A DNA stretch of 64,000 nt, taken from assembly GCA_918807975.1 (NCBI GenBank), contig OU964921.1:8403498-8467497 (forward strand), written 5' to 3'. The notes under the pieces are model-generated. The model made no database searches. It worked only from the letters and a program-made list of their open reading frames with translations, and was not told the origin of the DNA. A program made the translations under genes and the position numbers. This stretch comes from Aplidium turbinatum. Lineage: Eukaryota > Chordata > Ascidiacea > Aplousobranchia > Polyclinidae. Shown here in pieces: positions 23,701 through 35,412 of this stretch (positions are counted from its first letter, which is position 1; each line of letters starts with the position of its first letter).

Positions 23701-24163
23701 AAATCAAACAAAACTTGAAGCACTTCTCCCCTCGATGGTAATTTTACAGCGCTGAAATGACCTGAACTGCTACCTACCAGCCTAATTTTATCTTTAGACC
23801 TTGTCACAGCCATTGTACAACCGCAAACTGTTAGTAAACTGAAATAAATGCAACAGCACAACAGACTAGACATTGACAATGTAATTTTTGTAGTTTTACG
23901 AAGTGTTGCAATTGTGACGTAACAATGCTTTATTTGTTCTGTGAAGTGACGTAGCCTAGAAGTACCGGTAATTGCTTATATTCCGCTGCTAGATTATAGG
24001 CTAAACAACCTAAACTTTAGCTTCCTTGCGCAAGTAGTAAATGTCGACGGATTTCAACAAAAATTTGCCAAAAGGATTTTTTTACTGAAAGGAAATGAAC
24101 ACCACCCTGTACATTAATATTAACAATGGTTAGAATTTTGCGTATTACGCTAAAAACACCCTA
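20799..24163 (-). mobile_element. TAGGGTG element F, apparently whole hAT-like DNA transposon
   Basis: Ends TAGGGTGTTTTTA (20799) and TAAAAACACCCTA (24163), 13 bp perfect, flanked by a perfect 8 bp duplication CTGTTCAT (20791-20798, 24164-24171). It carries one long uninterrupted - strand frame (21525-23879). The 3365 bp length, perfect duplication and intact frame make it the only complete autonomous-looking element in the window. A 17-base run of G at 21151-21167 lies in its 3' non-coding part. Confidence 0.92.
21525..23879 (-). CDS. Putative hAT-like transposase, 784 codons, intact
   Basis: One frame of 784 codons; an ATG at 23813 giving 762 residues is a better start because the first 22 residues are unlike the rest. 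In order (numbering from 23879): a helical N-terminal domain with LLPIWSRARIPTRHQ; an acidic linker near 210-250; the first likely catalytic Asp in H-W-D-G-K (D338) followed by DRLPILVSG; the second in CFDTTSVNTGWQNG (D405); LLNLACRHHMSE about 30 residues later; and the third acid in NDLAERGVALMTEFN (E744) with DEEQKQYVLQVV. D, D, C/H block, a long helical insertion and a late E is the hAT transposase plan; the 8 bp duplication agrees. I see no BED finger and no standard hAT dimerisation motif, so this is a distant branch. Confidence 0.82.
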   Translation of the reverse strand: MSMSSLLCCCIYFSLLTVCGCTMAVTRSKDKIRLVGSSSGHFSAVKLPSRGEVLQVLFDFHCKKGFDLKSSVKNTVSLLLPIWSRARIPTRHQNHVINQVKKLHQEWQNLKKSINRKSALELVKRTDFKKSLDHLFDIAHSNALEMINIEEDRQFLLAQREEGRLGSMVGVDMVLCRRDERVRNRALKERERVEAEAVRVAESTNLTILESSDSEMDTQQEDNLDKSGDGRHPSAGGSMCSEQPGSSAASCLPKFRRGKIAVVTPEIAAALDRTNTTSRKAVHILNALAVSKQLLHPTDDLMISPSSIHKARQIYRQKLSDEIREAFDPCTPLTIHWDGKIMGDYEQYNHIKVDRLPILVSGKDVTKLLAVPKLESGKSIVEAEAVVSEIYSWGIADLVRAMCFDTTSVNTGWQNGVCVLIEASLKKQLLNLACRHHMSEIVLEKVFSLVDAVSKSPVIDLFARFRDFWPNIDQANFSTSLDDPAVSDQLQPVRAEILKLAADKLDLNHPRDDYAELLELSIIFLGGVPKRGVKFRYPGALHRARWMARAIYSLKIWLFRKQFQLDLRTTGRRQTQPKTSSQLLRMCLFIVSVYIGHWYSCDSAIQAPLNDLNFMKNLTTYADGEVSQLAFKAYSRHLWYLSEGLIAFALFDSRVTDIDKREMVRSMANSHGSEDPPNRAVVPTDIAERKLSDFCTTATERLFTILGLDKSFLTLDPKYWAENEAYQSAKETVSALRVTNDLAERGVALMTEFNSTLTRDEEQKQYVLQVVEHHRRKFPVAKKN

Positions 24164-24171
24164 CTGTTCAT

Positions 24172-26136
24172 GTGTTCAAGTCCGATGTGGGGCTTGTTGC
24201 CTTCTTTTTTCAACCCCATCCGACCACATACCACAATCATTATATTTGTTGCCAACCTATATTTCGACCCTGGCACCACTTCCCGAAATCATCGTATGAC
24301 ATTTGAACAGCCCCTTAATTGCTTACGCCCCATGCCTAGGTTAATGTGCCATGCAATGTTCAATAGGCAATGCCTTCTAACGTGGTTTCACGAATATAAT
24401 GAAACTGAGGCCTTTTTTTATGCAAACTTTGTTGTCCATGTTAACCCCGTAGCGTCAAAGCACACTGTAGTGTCGATTTCGGACAGTTGTTCAATTACTT
24501 AGGAATTTTATCTTTTCATTCAACACGATTGATATTTTGCAAATGATAAATTTTACTTGGCTTGCTTACTTTTGGACTTGCTTTTTATTCTATTTTGCTA
24601 TCCAGTCTATAAGAACTGCATGTATATCAAAGGTTCCATATTTTTTTATTTGGTGTTGCGTAGAGAGTTTATTCACTTTTACACCGTTGAAAGAAGTTTC
24701 GGTCTGACTTGGGACTTGAAAGATTCGGGTGTACTTTTTCAGTCCATCTCCACAGCCTCCGGGTATATTATTTATTAGCATAGCTTATTCTATGCATCTA
24801 ATGATTTGGTGTTGTCACAGTATGTTCAGAGTAACCAGGTATATTATGTCATTTATGTAACGAAAGAACGATTGTGGATTTCGTTGACAATTTTTCTGAA
24901 ATTTTTTAACGAATAGTATGTAACCTACTTACCTACATAAAGATCGCGTCTAATTGCTTGTAGCACATTTGCGTTGTTTTACGTTTCAACGTAAAAACGA
25001 ACGCAGGACTTACGTTTATTCACGCATTATTTGGAAGTTGTGTGACAATTGCCAAGGTAAATCCCACAAGTTCTTTTCCAAAGCAAAAGAACTCACGATC
25101 CCAGCCATCAAATCATTCCTTTTTTACATTGATTCAATGAATACACATATTGATCATTGTAAACAAGGACTGATTTGACCCCCCAATACACATAATGTCT
25201 GGAAATTAGGTCCAAAATAAATATGATATCAAAGTTTTGTGAAAAGTAGACTACCGGTATGCCAGAAAACTATCAGGTATGCAATGCTCTTGGTCACAAA
25301 TCGAGGTTTCCTGGTTCCAAATATTTACTTTTTCCATTGTTTTGCTGAACCGAAAACGTCACGCAATTCAAAAATTGTTGAGCTAGATATTCTTCAAAGA
25401 TGTATTTGAAAGAGGGCTAATCTAAGCGCCCATTGTATCGGTGAAGTGAGCCACATAGAACAGTTTCTTATTAATTTTCGTCAGCCCTGTGTAGTTCGTC
25501 CAATTCAACATCTTTCAATACGGTAACATGGAACACTGACGTCTGACAGTGGTGCAGAATCGCTTACCGGCATTTTTTCTTTATATTTTCTTGTGTTTTT
25601 ATTCCGTTGTGTTCTTTTCTGCCATCAGTGATTTGCATTAGCGCCGTCTGTTACTGTCATCATCTAGAATAGATCTTTAATAGCTGACATAACTAAGGTG
25701 TGAGTTTGACTGCAACAGTGATGAAATGTTACGTAATAGAAACCATTGTAGACAAAAATACTGTACTGTATAGTCACTTGAAACAGCTCCATTTGCTTGC
25801 TGTACAGTGATTAACATTTTCCAAACAGGGGTTCTATTTAGAAGTTTTGTATAGTGAAGCCTAGAATCAAGTAAAAAACTTTAAAAGTACTGTACAATCT
25901 TAAACTGTTGCGGTATTTAAATCACACATGTTCAAAACTTTTACTTTGACAATTGCTGACGCCATTTAACAATCCTTAATTTTGGGTCAGCAATTATTCT
26001 GCCATAGTAAAAATATCCTAATTTCGAAGCGTGGTGTTGTGGCCTCTGACTGGAGTGTATGTTAGCCCACCAAATCGAGCAGCTCTTGTGCAGACCAGGA
26101 AAACAAACCCGGGGTTGGCAAAAAGAGGGATGAAGC
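24172..26136. other. Non-coding stretch
   Basis: About 2 kb with no supported gene. A piece at 24250-24340 (CGTATGACATTTGAACAG and neighbours) resembles 21205-21245 inside element F, so both derive from an older dispersed repeat. Confidence 0.45.
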
Positions 26137-26140
26137 TTAA

Positions 26141-26971
26141 AGGCATACTAAATGAAATTTTCAAACGGGAATTAAGCATTAAAATGCGTAAACTGAACAT
26201 TCAAGAATACATTTCAAAAAAAAATTACCGAAAAAAATTTGTTTTCAATGGCACTGGCAAGGCCCAAAGTCCAATGTTTCATTTATTTTCATTTTTTTTT
26301 TCAAAATGACCAAAAAGTGCAAACACAGCTCGAGAATACGTCACAAAAGACAGCAATAACAAAAGCCACGTTACAACATCTGATGTTTTAACAGATGTTT
26401 TAACATCAGATCTGAGGTTTTGAGCAAACTGTTTGATGTTTTGACGTTTGTGTTTGTTTGTTTTTCATATCTTCATCCTGCATTGCGGGAAAGCGGACTT
26501 GAGCGCTATGCATCGGTGTACGCCTTCCGACGTACACCTGACCCACACTCCAGCCGACGGCAATGTCTGTTTCCGGTTGTCTACTCTACTTATGACTTAA
26601 ATTTGGTACTACCCATTACTCGAAATCGATCACTGGGTAGAGGCAATTCTCGTAAAGTTTCTTGCCCAGAGAAACAACAGCAAGTGCGGTGGCTAGAGTC
26701 GAACATGCAGGCTCTCGACTGCGAGCCCAACGCGCTAACCACTCGGCCACTGCTGTCGACATGTTTTGATGTACAGTACTCGTACATACATAGCCTACAG
26801 TTAAATCGCCGGCAGTAACAACTGTTGCGTGATTAGCTGATTGCTCGTCTTTATTACGTAGACTGTACAGTCGCACGCTTCGCTGCTCAGGCCCATTCTG
26901 GTTTTGAAAGCTCTGACAAAAGTACGCGCGGAATGCTGATCGCCAAGTCAGGTTTTTCCTTTAGTACCCCT
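26141..26971. mobile_element. TTAA-flanked non-autonomous element
   Basis: Ends AGGCATACTAAA (26141) and TTTAGTACCCCT (26971), short imperfect inverted repeats flanked by TTAA (26137-26140, 26972-26975). A TTAA duplication fits the piggyBac or Kolobok groups. A tRNA-headed SINE lies inside (26600-26765). The 92-codon + strand frame crossing its left edge is taken as chance. Confidence 0.55.
26600..26765 (-). mobile_element. tRNA(Ser/Leu)-headed SINE
   Basis: On the - strand the head reads GCAGTGGCCGAGTGGTTAGC with a GTTCGACTC B box, followed by a body with CTCTGGGCAAGAAACTTTAC. 'TGGGCAAG.CACTTTA' is a body motif found in many invertebrate SINEs after the tRNA part. The head has changes that make it unlikely to be a working tRNA gene. 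The 3' end is not sharply defined. Confidence 0.7.
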
Positions 26972-28213
26972 TTAAGCGAAAAAGACCGAAGCCCAGTATC
27001 CATGTGCACCGTAAAAGAAGTTTTAACCTAAGTAGAAACAAGTAAAAGTGCATTCTGTAGTGTAGGCTACTGCAAAAGCTACTGGTTTATTTTACGACCT
27101 GAAGTGTCAAATTTAATTTTTTTAGTGATTCTACACTGTTAAAGCATTACATTTTTCATAAGAATTGTTTAGTACCGTAGGCCTATATCTTCATCGGTAC
27201 ACGACAACTGGGCGAGACCAGGTGGGCGACGGAAGCGAAAGTTTAGCCGTTCGGAAAAAAATATGACTTAATTTTTACTTTAAAATACAATGATTGATTT
27301 GTGGAAAGGAGGCAATGAGAGTTCTCACGAAGCATTGGAAGCAATATTTTCATTATTTTTTGTAGTCTAGTAATAGCGCTTGATGTTAATTTGCATTGTG
27401 ACATCATCTTGACAGATTATTTTGCAATTTGCGGCGTCAGGGTTTATGTGAAGCTTAAGAGAAACCCCTCAGAAAAGAGACAAACGAATGGCCAAAGAGT
27501 GGTTTGAGTCAGTTATGAACGTTCCCTAACCGTTATCAAAGCTTGTCAGTAGGCTATAAAATATGACTTTTAATTTTTACTTTAAAATGCAATGGTTGGT
27601 TTGTGGAAGGGAGGCAATGAGAGTTCTCACGCTGAGTTTCACGAAGCGTTGGAAGCAATATTTTCATTATTTTTTGTAGTCCAGTAATAGCGCTTGCTGT
27701 TTGATGTTAATTTTCATTGTGACATCATCTATTCTGGACACTTTATTTTGCAACACACAATCCATTCTCTGAATATTATAAACACTTGCGGTAGGTCACT
27801 AGGTCAGCCAGTGCTGAGATCTTAACTAATAAGTAGCTGGTTTGGTAGGTACATGCATTAGACATTTGAATGTTTGTAGTGATTTTCAAGCGAAACAGAA
27901 GTTTTTGTTAGTTGTTCGAGTGTGTTATTGTTTAAAATACATGTAAAAACTTACATACGATACATTAACTACGGAGATTAGCATAAATTTGATGCTCTAA
28001 AAATAAAGTCATATTTTTCAATTTTTAGGTCATAAACAAAATGGCCCTAGTAATGACTGTCAGTCACAGTGTGTTCTGTAAACCGCTGATGCGGCTACGC
28101 AGCGTCTAGACTAGAGCATTCGGATTAAAAATATCAGTTGACTTTAAGTGCCCAAGTTAAAATTATGACTTATGCCTCTTCAGAAGTCCCACATAGTCTG
28201 TGGTGGATCCTGT

Positions 28214-31200
28214 CAGTGCCGGTCTTAGGGTATTGCGGGCCCTGTGCGGAATATGTTTTGCGGGCCCCAAGGACAATGATCCAATTCAGTAACGTATTTA
28301 GAAACGGGAGGGGGTGTTGACGACCGGCAGGCGAAGCTTGACGGCGTGCTCGCCGAAGGCGACACCCAGCGGCGGGGGGTCTGGGGGGCCTCCCCCAGAA
28401 AATTTTGAAAAATCACTTTGAAATTGGTGCATTCTGAGAGCATGTTCAACAAAAATTTGGGTATGAATATTACTGTAAAATGGTGCTGTCCGGTGGCATA
28501 GCAAAAGGATAAGATCATGTTTTCTTGGGCATTTTTCGGAAATAAAGTTAAGTCTCTATGTTTTCTTGTTGCTAATTCCTGGCTGAGATATTTGAATGTT
28601 TGGTATTGGCAAAACTAGCTCTTTTAATGTAGTTTCGTTTAAAATTAGGCAAACTTTGTTTTAGAGACATAGGTTGATCGCTTTTTTGCCAGATTATTAC
28701 AGTTTTATTATTGATTAATTTTGTCCTTGGTTGATCAAAAAATGATCTTATTCCGGTAAGCCACCAACTTTTATGCTTTAAAGTTAACCCAAAGTTTAGA
28801 AAATGTAAATAGACGTCATACATCTCGATGAGTATCAGACAAAAAGCTTTAAGACAGTGAACTTACTTCATTTCTGATTTATTCAAGTTTTGTATAACGA
28901 ACCACTGTAATCAGCTATATATAAAAGGTCAGTGCAATTTTTCACAGCTGTGGATATTGCAGTGTTTACATGGACTGTACGAGTTAGCTGCAGACTACTA
29001 TGGATACTAAACAGTTGTAGAGCATTATAGATCCTATACCATAGCCTACTAATTTAGTGTTGATTAGAAAGCACAAAACACTGAAAGCATAATTTTCAAT
29101 ATCGTGACATCACACGCGTTCCAAGGGGAGGGGGGGGGTAACTCCCAACCCTCGCTTGGCTACGCTACTGATCCAATTGGATTTAAGAAAATCGGTTTAC
29201 TTTTACTTGGTTGCATAAATATGCATACAAAGCATGAATGAAAATACATCAAAAGCACAATGCTCAACTTTCAAGAAATGTGTGCATATTGTTTTATGGG
29301 AATATTTAAGCATGAAATATAACAATGCAAAAGAAACAAACCCAACCAAATGTACCTGTGCAACAAGGACTCCTTATTATGCTTAAATTGGTCAGAATCC
29401 ATCTGAACTCAGAAGTAGGTACCTAGATTGAAGTTGTTTGAAATGCTTGCAAAATGTCCAGCAGGTTCACTTCAGAAAAAGTTTTTGCTAAAACTGCTGG
29501 CTGCCAAACTCAAAGTAACCCTGCAACTGAAGATGGGCAATATTCTCTGTCAGAGTCAGTTTCTACACAGTGGCAGAGCAGCATTTAATTAAATTGTTTG
29601 CCTCATTCCTGCAAATGCAAGTTAAAACATAATCAAGCAGGCTAGAAATGGATTCGTACATGAAACTAAGCCACAACAGGCAAGGCAACAAGGGGAAATT
29701 TTGAAGACGAGTGAAGGTGTTATTGAAGACATCATGCATCAAGTACGTAAACCATGCAATCATGCATCTTAATACTTTGCGGTGAAATACCTCATGTTAT
29801 ACAAACATATTGAAAAATAAATACAGCTACTCAATCCAAGAAAAAAGCACATTGAGATGTATATCTCAAAAAGTTAAAAATGAAGTATATATATAAAATA
29901 ATAAAAACCACTGCACTTGCTATTTGCATGCCACATCTAGTAGCTCAGAGTAAAGACATGTTGTAAAACAATTTTAAGGTTATGGTATAGCGCACATTAA
30001 GCATGCCATGTAGTTCATTAGGGCTATATAGTGAATGATGTAAAATACATGCAAAAATGCTAATGGCCAGGGCCGTTTGAGAAAATATTTATCTGGGATT
30101 TCTTATCATCAACACCAAATTTAACTGAATAGACATTTTGTACGCACACTAGCTCTTCGAGCAAAGACTTGGCGTTTAGGTCATTTGGGTAAAAATTAGC
30201 CAGCACATCACATTTAGAGGAAATCAAGCATTTCTGCTATTGATCTAACATCATTGCAAGCAGCTGGAGTTTGAATAAGGCAAAGCTGACCTCAGAATTT
30301 AGTGGAATTAATCTGTTACCACCAGTAGTGACATCATTTAAGATGTTGTCAAAGAAGTAGATTCACTGGTGTCATTACTGCATTTACTGCAACTAGTGTA
30401 TTTTAAAAACTTAGAAATTGAAGAATGCTTTGTATAGCCTAATTGCTCAACAACTCTTTTTTTAAATCCTTTTTTTTCTTTGCTCCACTTTTACAATGAT
30501 TAGGTATAGCTAATGGATAAATCACTAATGGTACTCTATTATTGAGTTCAACAACCTTTGCTGGTACTGTACAAAAATTACATTGGTATATCATCAATCA
30601 ATCACAGGATTATATTACTATTCAGTGAAAAAAATCCAAGCAATGAATAAGTGTACAATGTAGCCTACTGCACAAACTGCATCTAAATACAATAACAAGT
30701 AGACTATATTAAGATTTAAAAATTGTTTAGGTTGGGTACTACAGAGTAATCAACTTGAAACAATTTGAAAAGATCCGGGCCCCTTAAATGTTATTTTTCA
30801 ACCCATGGAATAACAATGACATTTTAGTACTGTACTGGAAGTAACATATATCTAAACACAGTCGCCACAAGATTGAAAATTTTGGTTTCTGTTGTCACTG
30901 AGCAATGTTAAACATTTGGTAGCCTACAAGGCGTTTTGAAAAAACCTGGGCCCCTCAATATTAGATTTTAAAAATTACATGCATAGGGCATAATAATGAT
31001 AGTTTAATACTGGAAGTAACATGCATTTAAATTTTCACAAGAGTGAAGTTTCCTGAATTCATAGAATATTAAGTGATTTGATACATGGCGTTTTAAAAAT
31101 CCGGGCCCTTTAAATGATTAGTTTTAAAACTACACATCATATACATGGCATAATAACAATGGTTTTGTATAGAAAGTAACATGACTGTATTCTATTTAAA

Positions 31201-31498
31201 TGCAATTGCCACAAAACAAAATTCTGTTGTCACACTGCAATGTTAACTATTTGGCACATGGTGAAATGTCGTGGGGGGCCTAAAAGCATGTAAAGGTGGC
31301 CCGACGCGACAATCTCAGCCCTTGCCTCACCCTAAGGCCGCAACTGACTTCAAGGATACCGGTACTTGCTTAGGAATCGAATTGGACTTTTTCCATTGGA
31401 CATGACAAAAATTACTGCATTTTCTGAGTAAATTGCGGGCCCCCTAATTTGCGGGCCCTGTGCGATCGCACGGTTCGCACACCCCAAAGACCGGCACT
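28214..31498. mobile_element. hAT element with CAGTGCCGG ends
   Basis: Ends CAGTGCCGGTCTTAGGG and CCCAAAGACCGGCACT with GCGGGCCC-rich subterminal blocks, flanked by a perfect 8 bp duplication GATCCTGT (28206-28213, 31499-31506); the edge is ambiguous by one base. The 3285 bp interior has no transposase that I can recognise. It contains a second hAT element and three divergent copies of a 150-170 bp unit at about 30765, 30935 and 31085 (each with a GGGCCC(C)T(T/C) phrase and GGAAGTAACAT-like sequence). Confidence 0.88.
28287..29170. mobile_element. hAT MITE nested in the CAGTGCCGG element
   Basis: Ends CAGTAACGTATTTAG and (inverted) CAGTAGCGTAGCCAAG with G-rich inner flanks, and a perfect 8 bp duplication ATCCAATT (28279-28286, 29171-29178). 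884 bp, no transposase. 'CAGTRGCGTAGC...GGGGG' ends are typical of short hAT elements in many animals. Confidence 0.88.
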
Positions 31499-32197
31499 GA
31501 TCCTGTCCATTAAAGTTATATTGGTACTTTCACATACAACATTGTAAATGTAAGTTAATGGCAAGTCCCTATGAGACATTGGATTTTCCGCGCATTTACG
31601 ATTTATAGTGTCAAGAACACTAATTGTGCGCTGTTTTTTTTTTTCGGTCTTTTTCGGGTTTTTTTCGATTTTTTAGCAAAATGTCCGAAAAAAATATAAC
31701 TTAGTCAATTCGGTCAAAATGTCCAAAAAAATACATAAATCAACCATTGTATTTTAAAGTAAAAATTAAAAGTCATATTTTATAGCCTACTGACAAGCTT
31801 TGATAACGGTTAGGGAACGTTCATAACTGACTTAAACCACTCTTTGGCCATACGTTTGTCTCTTTTCTGAGAGGTTTTTAAGCTTCACGATAAACCCTGA
31901 CGCCGCAAATTGCAAAATAATCTGTCAAGATGATGTCACAATGCAAATTAACATCAAACAGCAAGCGCTATTACTAGACTACAAAAAATAATGAAAATAT
32001 TGCTTCCAATGCTTCGTGAAACTCAACGTGAGAACTCTCGTTGCATTCCTTCCGCAAATCAACCATCGTACTTTAAAGTAAAAATTAAAAGTCATATTTT
32101 ATACTGACAAGCTTCGATAACGGTTGCGGAGCGTTCATAACTGACTTAAACCACTCTTTGGCCATTCGTTTGTCTCTTTTCTGAGACGTTTCTCTTA

Positions 32198-32474
32198 GGG
32201 AACGTTCAAATATTACGTAACGCTTTTTTTCCGAATTTTTGACCCCCCCCCCCTCCCCCATGTAACGCCAACGTAACGCTTTTTTCAATCCCCCCCTCCC
32301 CCATGTAACGCTTTTTCACTACGAATTCAGCACAAAAAACTACCATTCCGTACTCGAAAGCGTTACGTAACGTTTTGCTTGAACCCCCTCCCCCCCGATG
32401 TGACGCTAACGTAACGCTTTGCATAAACCCCCCCCCTCCCCCTCGAAGGCGTTACGTAATATTTGAACGTTCCC
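32198..32474. mobile_element. PIF/Harbinger-type MITE
   Basis: Ends GGGAACGTTCAAATATTACG on both sides in inverted orientation, flanked by TTA (32195-32197, 32475-32477), the 3 bp T-W-A duplication of PIF/Harbinger. The 277 bp interior is a palindrome-like set of GTAACGC and CCCCCTCCCCC blocks. Inserted in the right arm of the large inverted-repeat element. Confidence 0.85.
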
Positions 32475-33324
32475 TTAAGCTTCACGATAAACCCTGACGC
32501 CGCAAATTGCAAAATAATCTGTCAAGATGATGTCACAATGCAAATTAACATCAAACAGCAAGCGCTATTAGCCTACTAGACCACAAAAAAAAAGAAAATG
32601 GTGCTTCCAATGCTTCGTGAAACTCAGCGCGAGAACTCTCATTGCCTCCCTTCCACAAATCAATCATTGTATTTTAAACTAAAAATTAAGTCATATTTTT
32701 TTTCCGAACGGTTAAACTTTCGCTTCCGTCGCCCACTTTGGCCGTCGCTCACTTGGCTCGTCGCCCACTTGTCTCATTGCCCACCTGGTCTCGCCCAAGT
32801 GGGTATCGCCTACTTTATCTCGCCCAGTTGTCGTGTACCGATCTTTTTGTTTCGTAAATATAACAAATTGAAAATCGGCTACTTGATGGATGAAAGTAGG
32901 CTATACCCCTTTGACGTCTGTCTGGTTACTACGGAGAGTCACACAAAAACTACCATTTCAAGGCCGTAAAAACTTCCCAAGAACAAAATTGTCCACTGTG
33001 TTTGTAGCCTACGCGACTTCTTTCATCAGTTTGCACGAAAACTATTGGATCTGGATCCACCGTCCCCCGCCAAACACGTCATCAAATTTTTTGACCAAAC
33101 AAAATCATTTAAAATTGAAAACTCTTTCTTCAGGTTTTTTAAGTTATGACAAAATAAAAATTGTTCAAAAAAGCTTCACGGTATTTCATAAAGACCTACA
33201 AATACAAAAGCCATATATTTTCGTTGCAGTGCACCTTTAAGACGTAGCCTACATGAAAGCTTGTGGATGTTTCGATTTTCTGACAGAACGTGAACGTTTA
33301 TTTTGTTTATGACTAGTGCGAGAA

Positions 33325-33550
33325 AAGCAATCGCAAGCAACACAAGTGGGGCCTGGCTCCTTCATCAGAATGCGAGTGTGGTGTCACGGAACAGACCCCA
33401 GACCATGTCATCCACCACTGCCTAACCCACCGGCCTCCACACGGTGCGTATGGTCTAAGGGTCCTGGACGACGAGACTGCTGAGTGGCTGAAGATTTCCT
33501 GCCCTCCAATCTAGCCTGGAAAGATTGCTCATACGCCATCATCATCAAGC
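33325..33550 (+). mobile_element. LINE 3' fragment
   Basis: The + strand reads HKWGLAPSSECECGVTEQTP, then DHVIHHC and ETAEWLKISCPP, the C-x-C-G...T.DH....C zinc-knuckle tail that ends the ORF2 of several LINE clades. It closes with CATCATCATCA-type repeats. A second copy of the same last 75 bp is at 63826-63900. Confidence 0.75.
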
Positions 33551-34159
33551 AACTAAGTTGTCGCATTTACCGTAAAATACACGGAATCCTACGGCAGACC
33601 TCGTCAAGCCTCAGCCTAAAGTTTCAAATTTAGGCCTAATAGTCAAGCCCAGGGCTGGATTTCAGCCGGAACGCCGCTCCGGAAGCTCGATCAAAAAGTT
33701 GACTTGTCCGGAACGGCATTTTTTCCTGTATTTTTCCACTTTTATTACTGACTGTTTCTCACTGCTTAGTTTTAGTTCGCACTACTCTCTTAGTATGCCT
33801 TGCCCTATTCAGAGTAGCCTTGTATGTCTGAGCAGTCGTGGTACCAACTGGATAGGGAAGCAATAAGAACAGCCTTATTCCGCGACCTAGGCTATTAGTC
33901 AAGATCCTTACAGAAGTAGCCTACACCGTGGAAGTTCAGTGTCGTCAAAGTCTTTAACCTTAGAACAAACTCTTTGAGCTGTGTCGAAAGTTGTACGACT
34001 TGGCGCTTCGGCTTCTAATAAAACTTTCAATGCTGGACGGCTAAGTGTTGTCTTAAAACTAGCAGGGAATTGGGTGAATGTGCAGCGGCTGTTGAAGTGC
34101 AGTTGTTGAAAATCAAAAGGGTAGGCTACTAGACACACGACGTTAGGTAGCCTCGAGTT

Positions 34160-34901
34160 TCCGCACAGTTAATGCCGTCTGGAATGATTTCCCAGCACTT
34201 GTCAAACGTTTCAAAAAGGGAGCTAGTAGCGACACAAGAGCTTCTCGGAAACGTGCGAAATATCAAGGACTCTTGTCGAAGATAACATCCACGGATTTCT
34301 TGTTGGACTTGGCTTTGATGTACGATTCCTTGCAAGAGTTATCCGAAGTAAACCTCAAACTGCAAAACAGAGCATGTACTATTTGGAATGCAGATAACAA
34401 AATTAATAATCTTGCAAAATTATTTCTATATTTCGCATCTTCTATCATCACTTAGGAAATTCCATCCAAGATCGCTTGTTAAATTCAACAGACTCGTCAT
34501 TTATTACCGTCACTAAAATACTTGATCCATCTAATTGGCCAGAGGACACAGTGATGACACATGGAGAAAATGAAATCATTGAAGTGGCAAAGAGATGGCG
34601 CTTAGATGAACGCGAAGCTGTGAGGGGACTTCGTGAATATGTAACTACGAAAAAAAGATCCCAGAGTCTTCAAAGTTTGATAACGTCACTAAAATCCATT
34701 CCAATTTCATCGAACGAGTATGAGCGCGGATTTTCACAAATGAACCTCATACTGACATCTGACCGTGCTTCTCTATACACTGTAGCTGTTTCAAGTTTAC
34801 TCTTTATACGAATGGTTGGTCCTCCACTGAGAAAGTTTTCACCAGCGAAGTATGTTGGATCCTGGTTGCGCCAGGGACGTAACTCGGCAATTGAGACCTA
34901 A
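34160..34901 (+). pseudogene. KIAA1586-like hAT transposase, C-terminal part
   Basis: Reading SRKRAKYQGLLSKITSTDFL, LDLALMYDSLQELSEVNLKL to 34455, then after a stop and a shift, LNSTDSSFITVTKILDPSNW (34476 on), SSNEYERGFSQMNLI, and SSLLFIRMVGPPL...YVGSWLRQGR. This is the hAT C-terminal dimerisation region of the KIAA1586/E3 SUMO ligase-like group, where E-R-G-F-S-Q-M-N holds the third catalytic Glu. At least one stop separates the two halves, and the N-terminal part is missing, so it is a dead copy. Confidence 0.85.
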
Positions 34902-35412
34902 AGGTCTTATGGTTTTGAATACGATAAATGTCTTGAAAAATTGTGGAACTTGTGGTAACTTTTTGTGTTATTGTTTCACTAATATACGAATATTTGCATG
35001 GAATAACGTTATATCATCTATAGTAGCCTAGGGTGTTTCATTTTTTCACCATTTTTGAAATTCAAAATGCCTGGGGTCGCATCTGGTGGTATTTGGGGAA
35101 AAAAGTTTACACTCCAAATTTTTTCAATTATGACGTCATATTGAGGTGGTCCACGAGGTTTAAAATTTTTGGGCCTCAAAATCTCGAAACTTGGCCGTAT
35201 CTCCGGAACCGCTCATCATAGATTGACAAAATTAGTATCAAAATGCGCAAAAGAGTCGGTTTCTTATACCTGATGTAGAGAATATTAAGGTCTATCTGCT
35301 TCGGAAAAAACGTTATTTCAAAAAATCTGATTTTCGATCTATTTTCTTCTGATGAACAGAGATCAGGTGATCAAGATAAAAGTTTTTCTGTATTTTTCCA
35401 TCTTGGAAGCTG

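Larger units (their letters stand above)
27195..32841. mobile_element. Large inverted-repeat element carrying nested elements
   Basis: The ends are inverted copies starting CGGTACACGACAACTGGGCG. Each arm holds more than one copy of a block containing CAATGAGAGTTCTCAC, TAATAGCGCTTG and GTTATCAAAGCTTGTCAG (left 27195-27750; right about 31620-32841). Flanks ATCTTCAT and ATCTTTTT could be a worn 8 bp duplication, but this is weak. A hAT element and a Harbinger MITE are nested inside. No transposase of its own is seen. Confidence 0.65.

Noticed and set aside
26031-26309. 92-codon + strand frame
   Set aside because: It crosses the boundary of the TTAA element and ends in a poly-A/T region; no similarity recognised.
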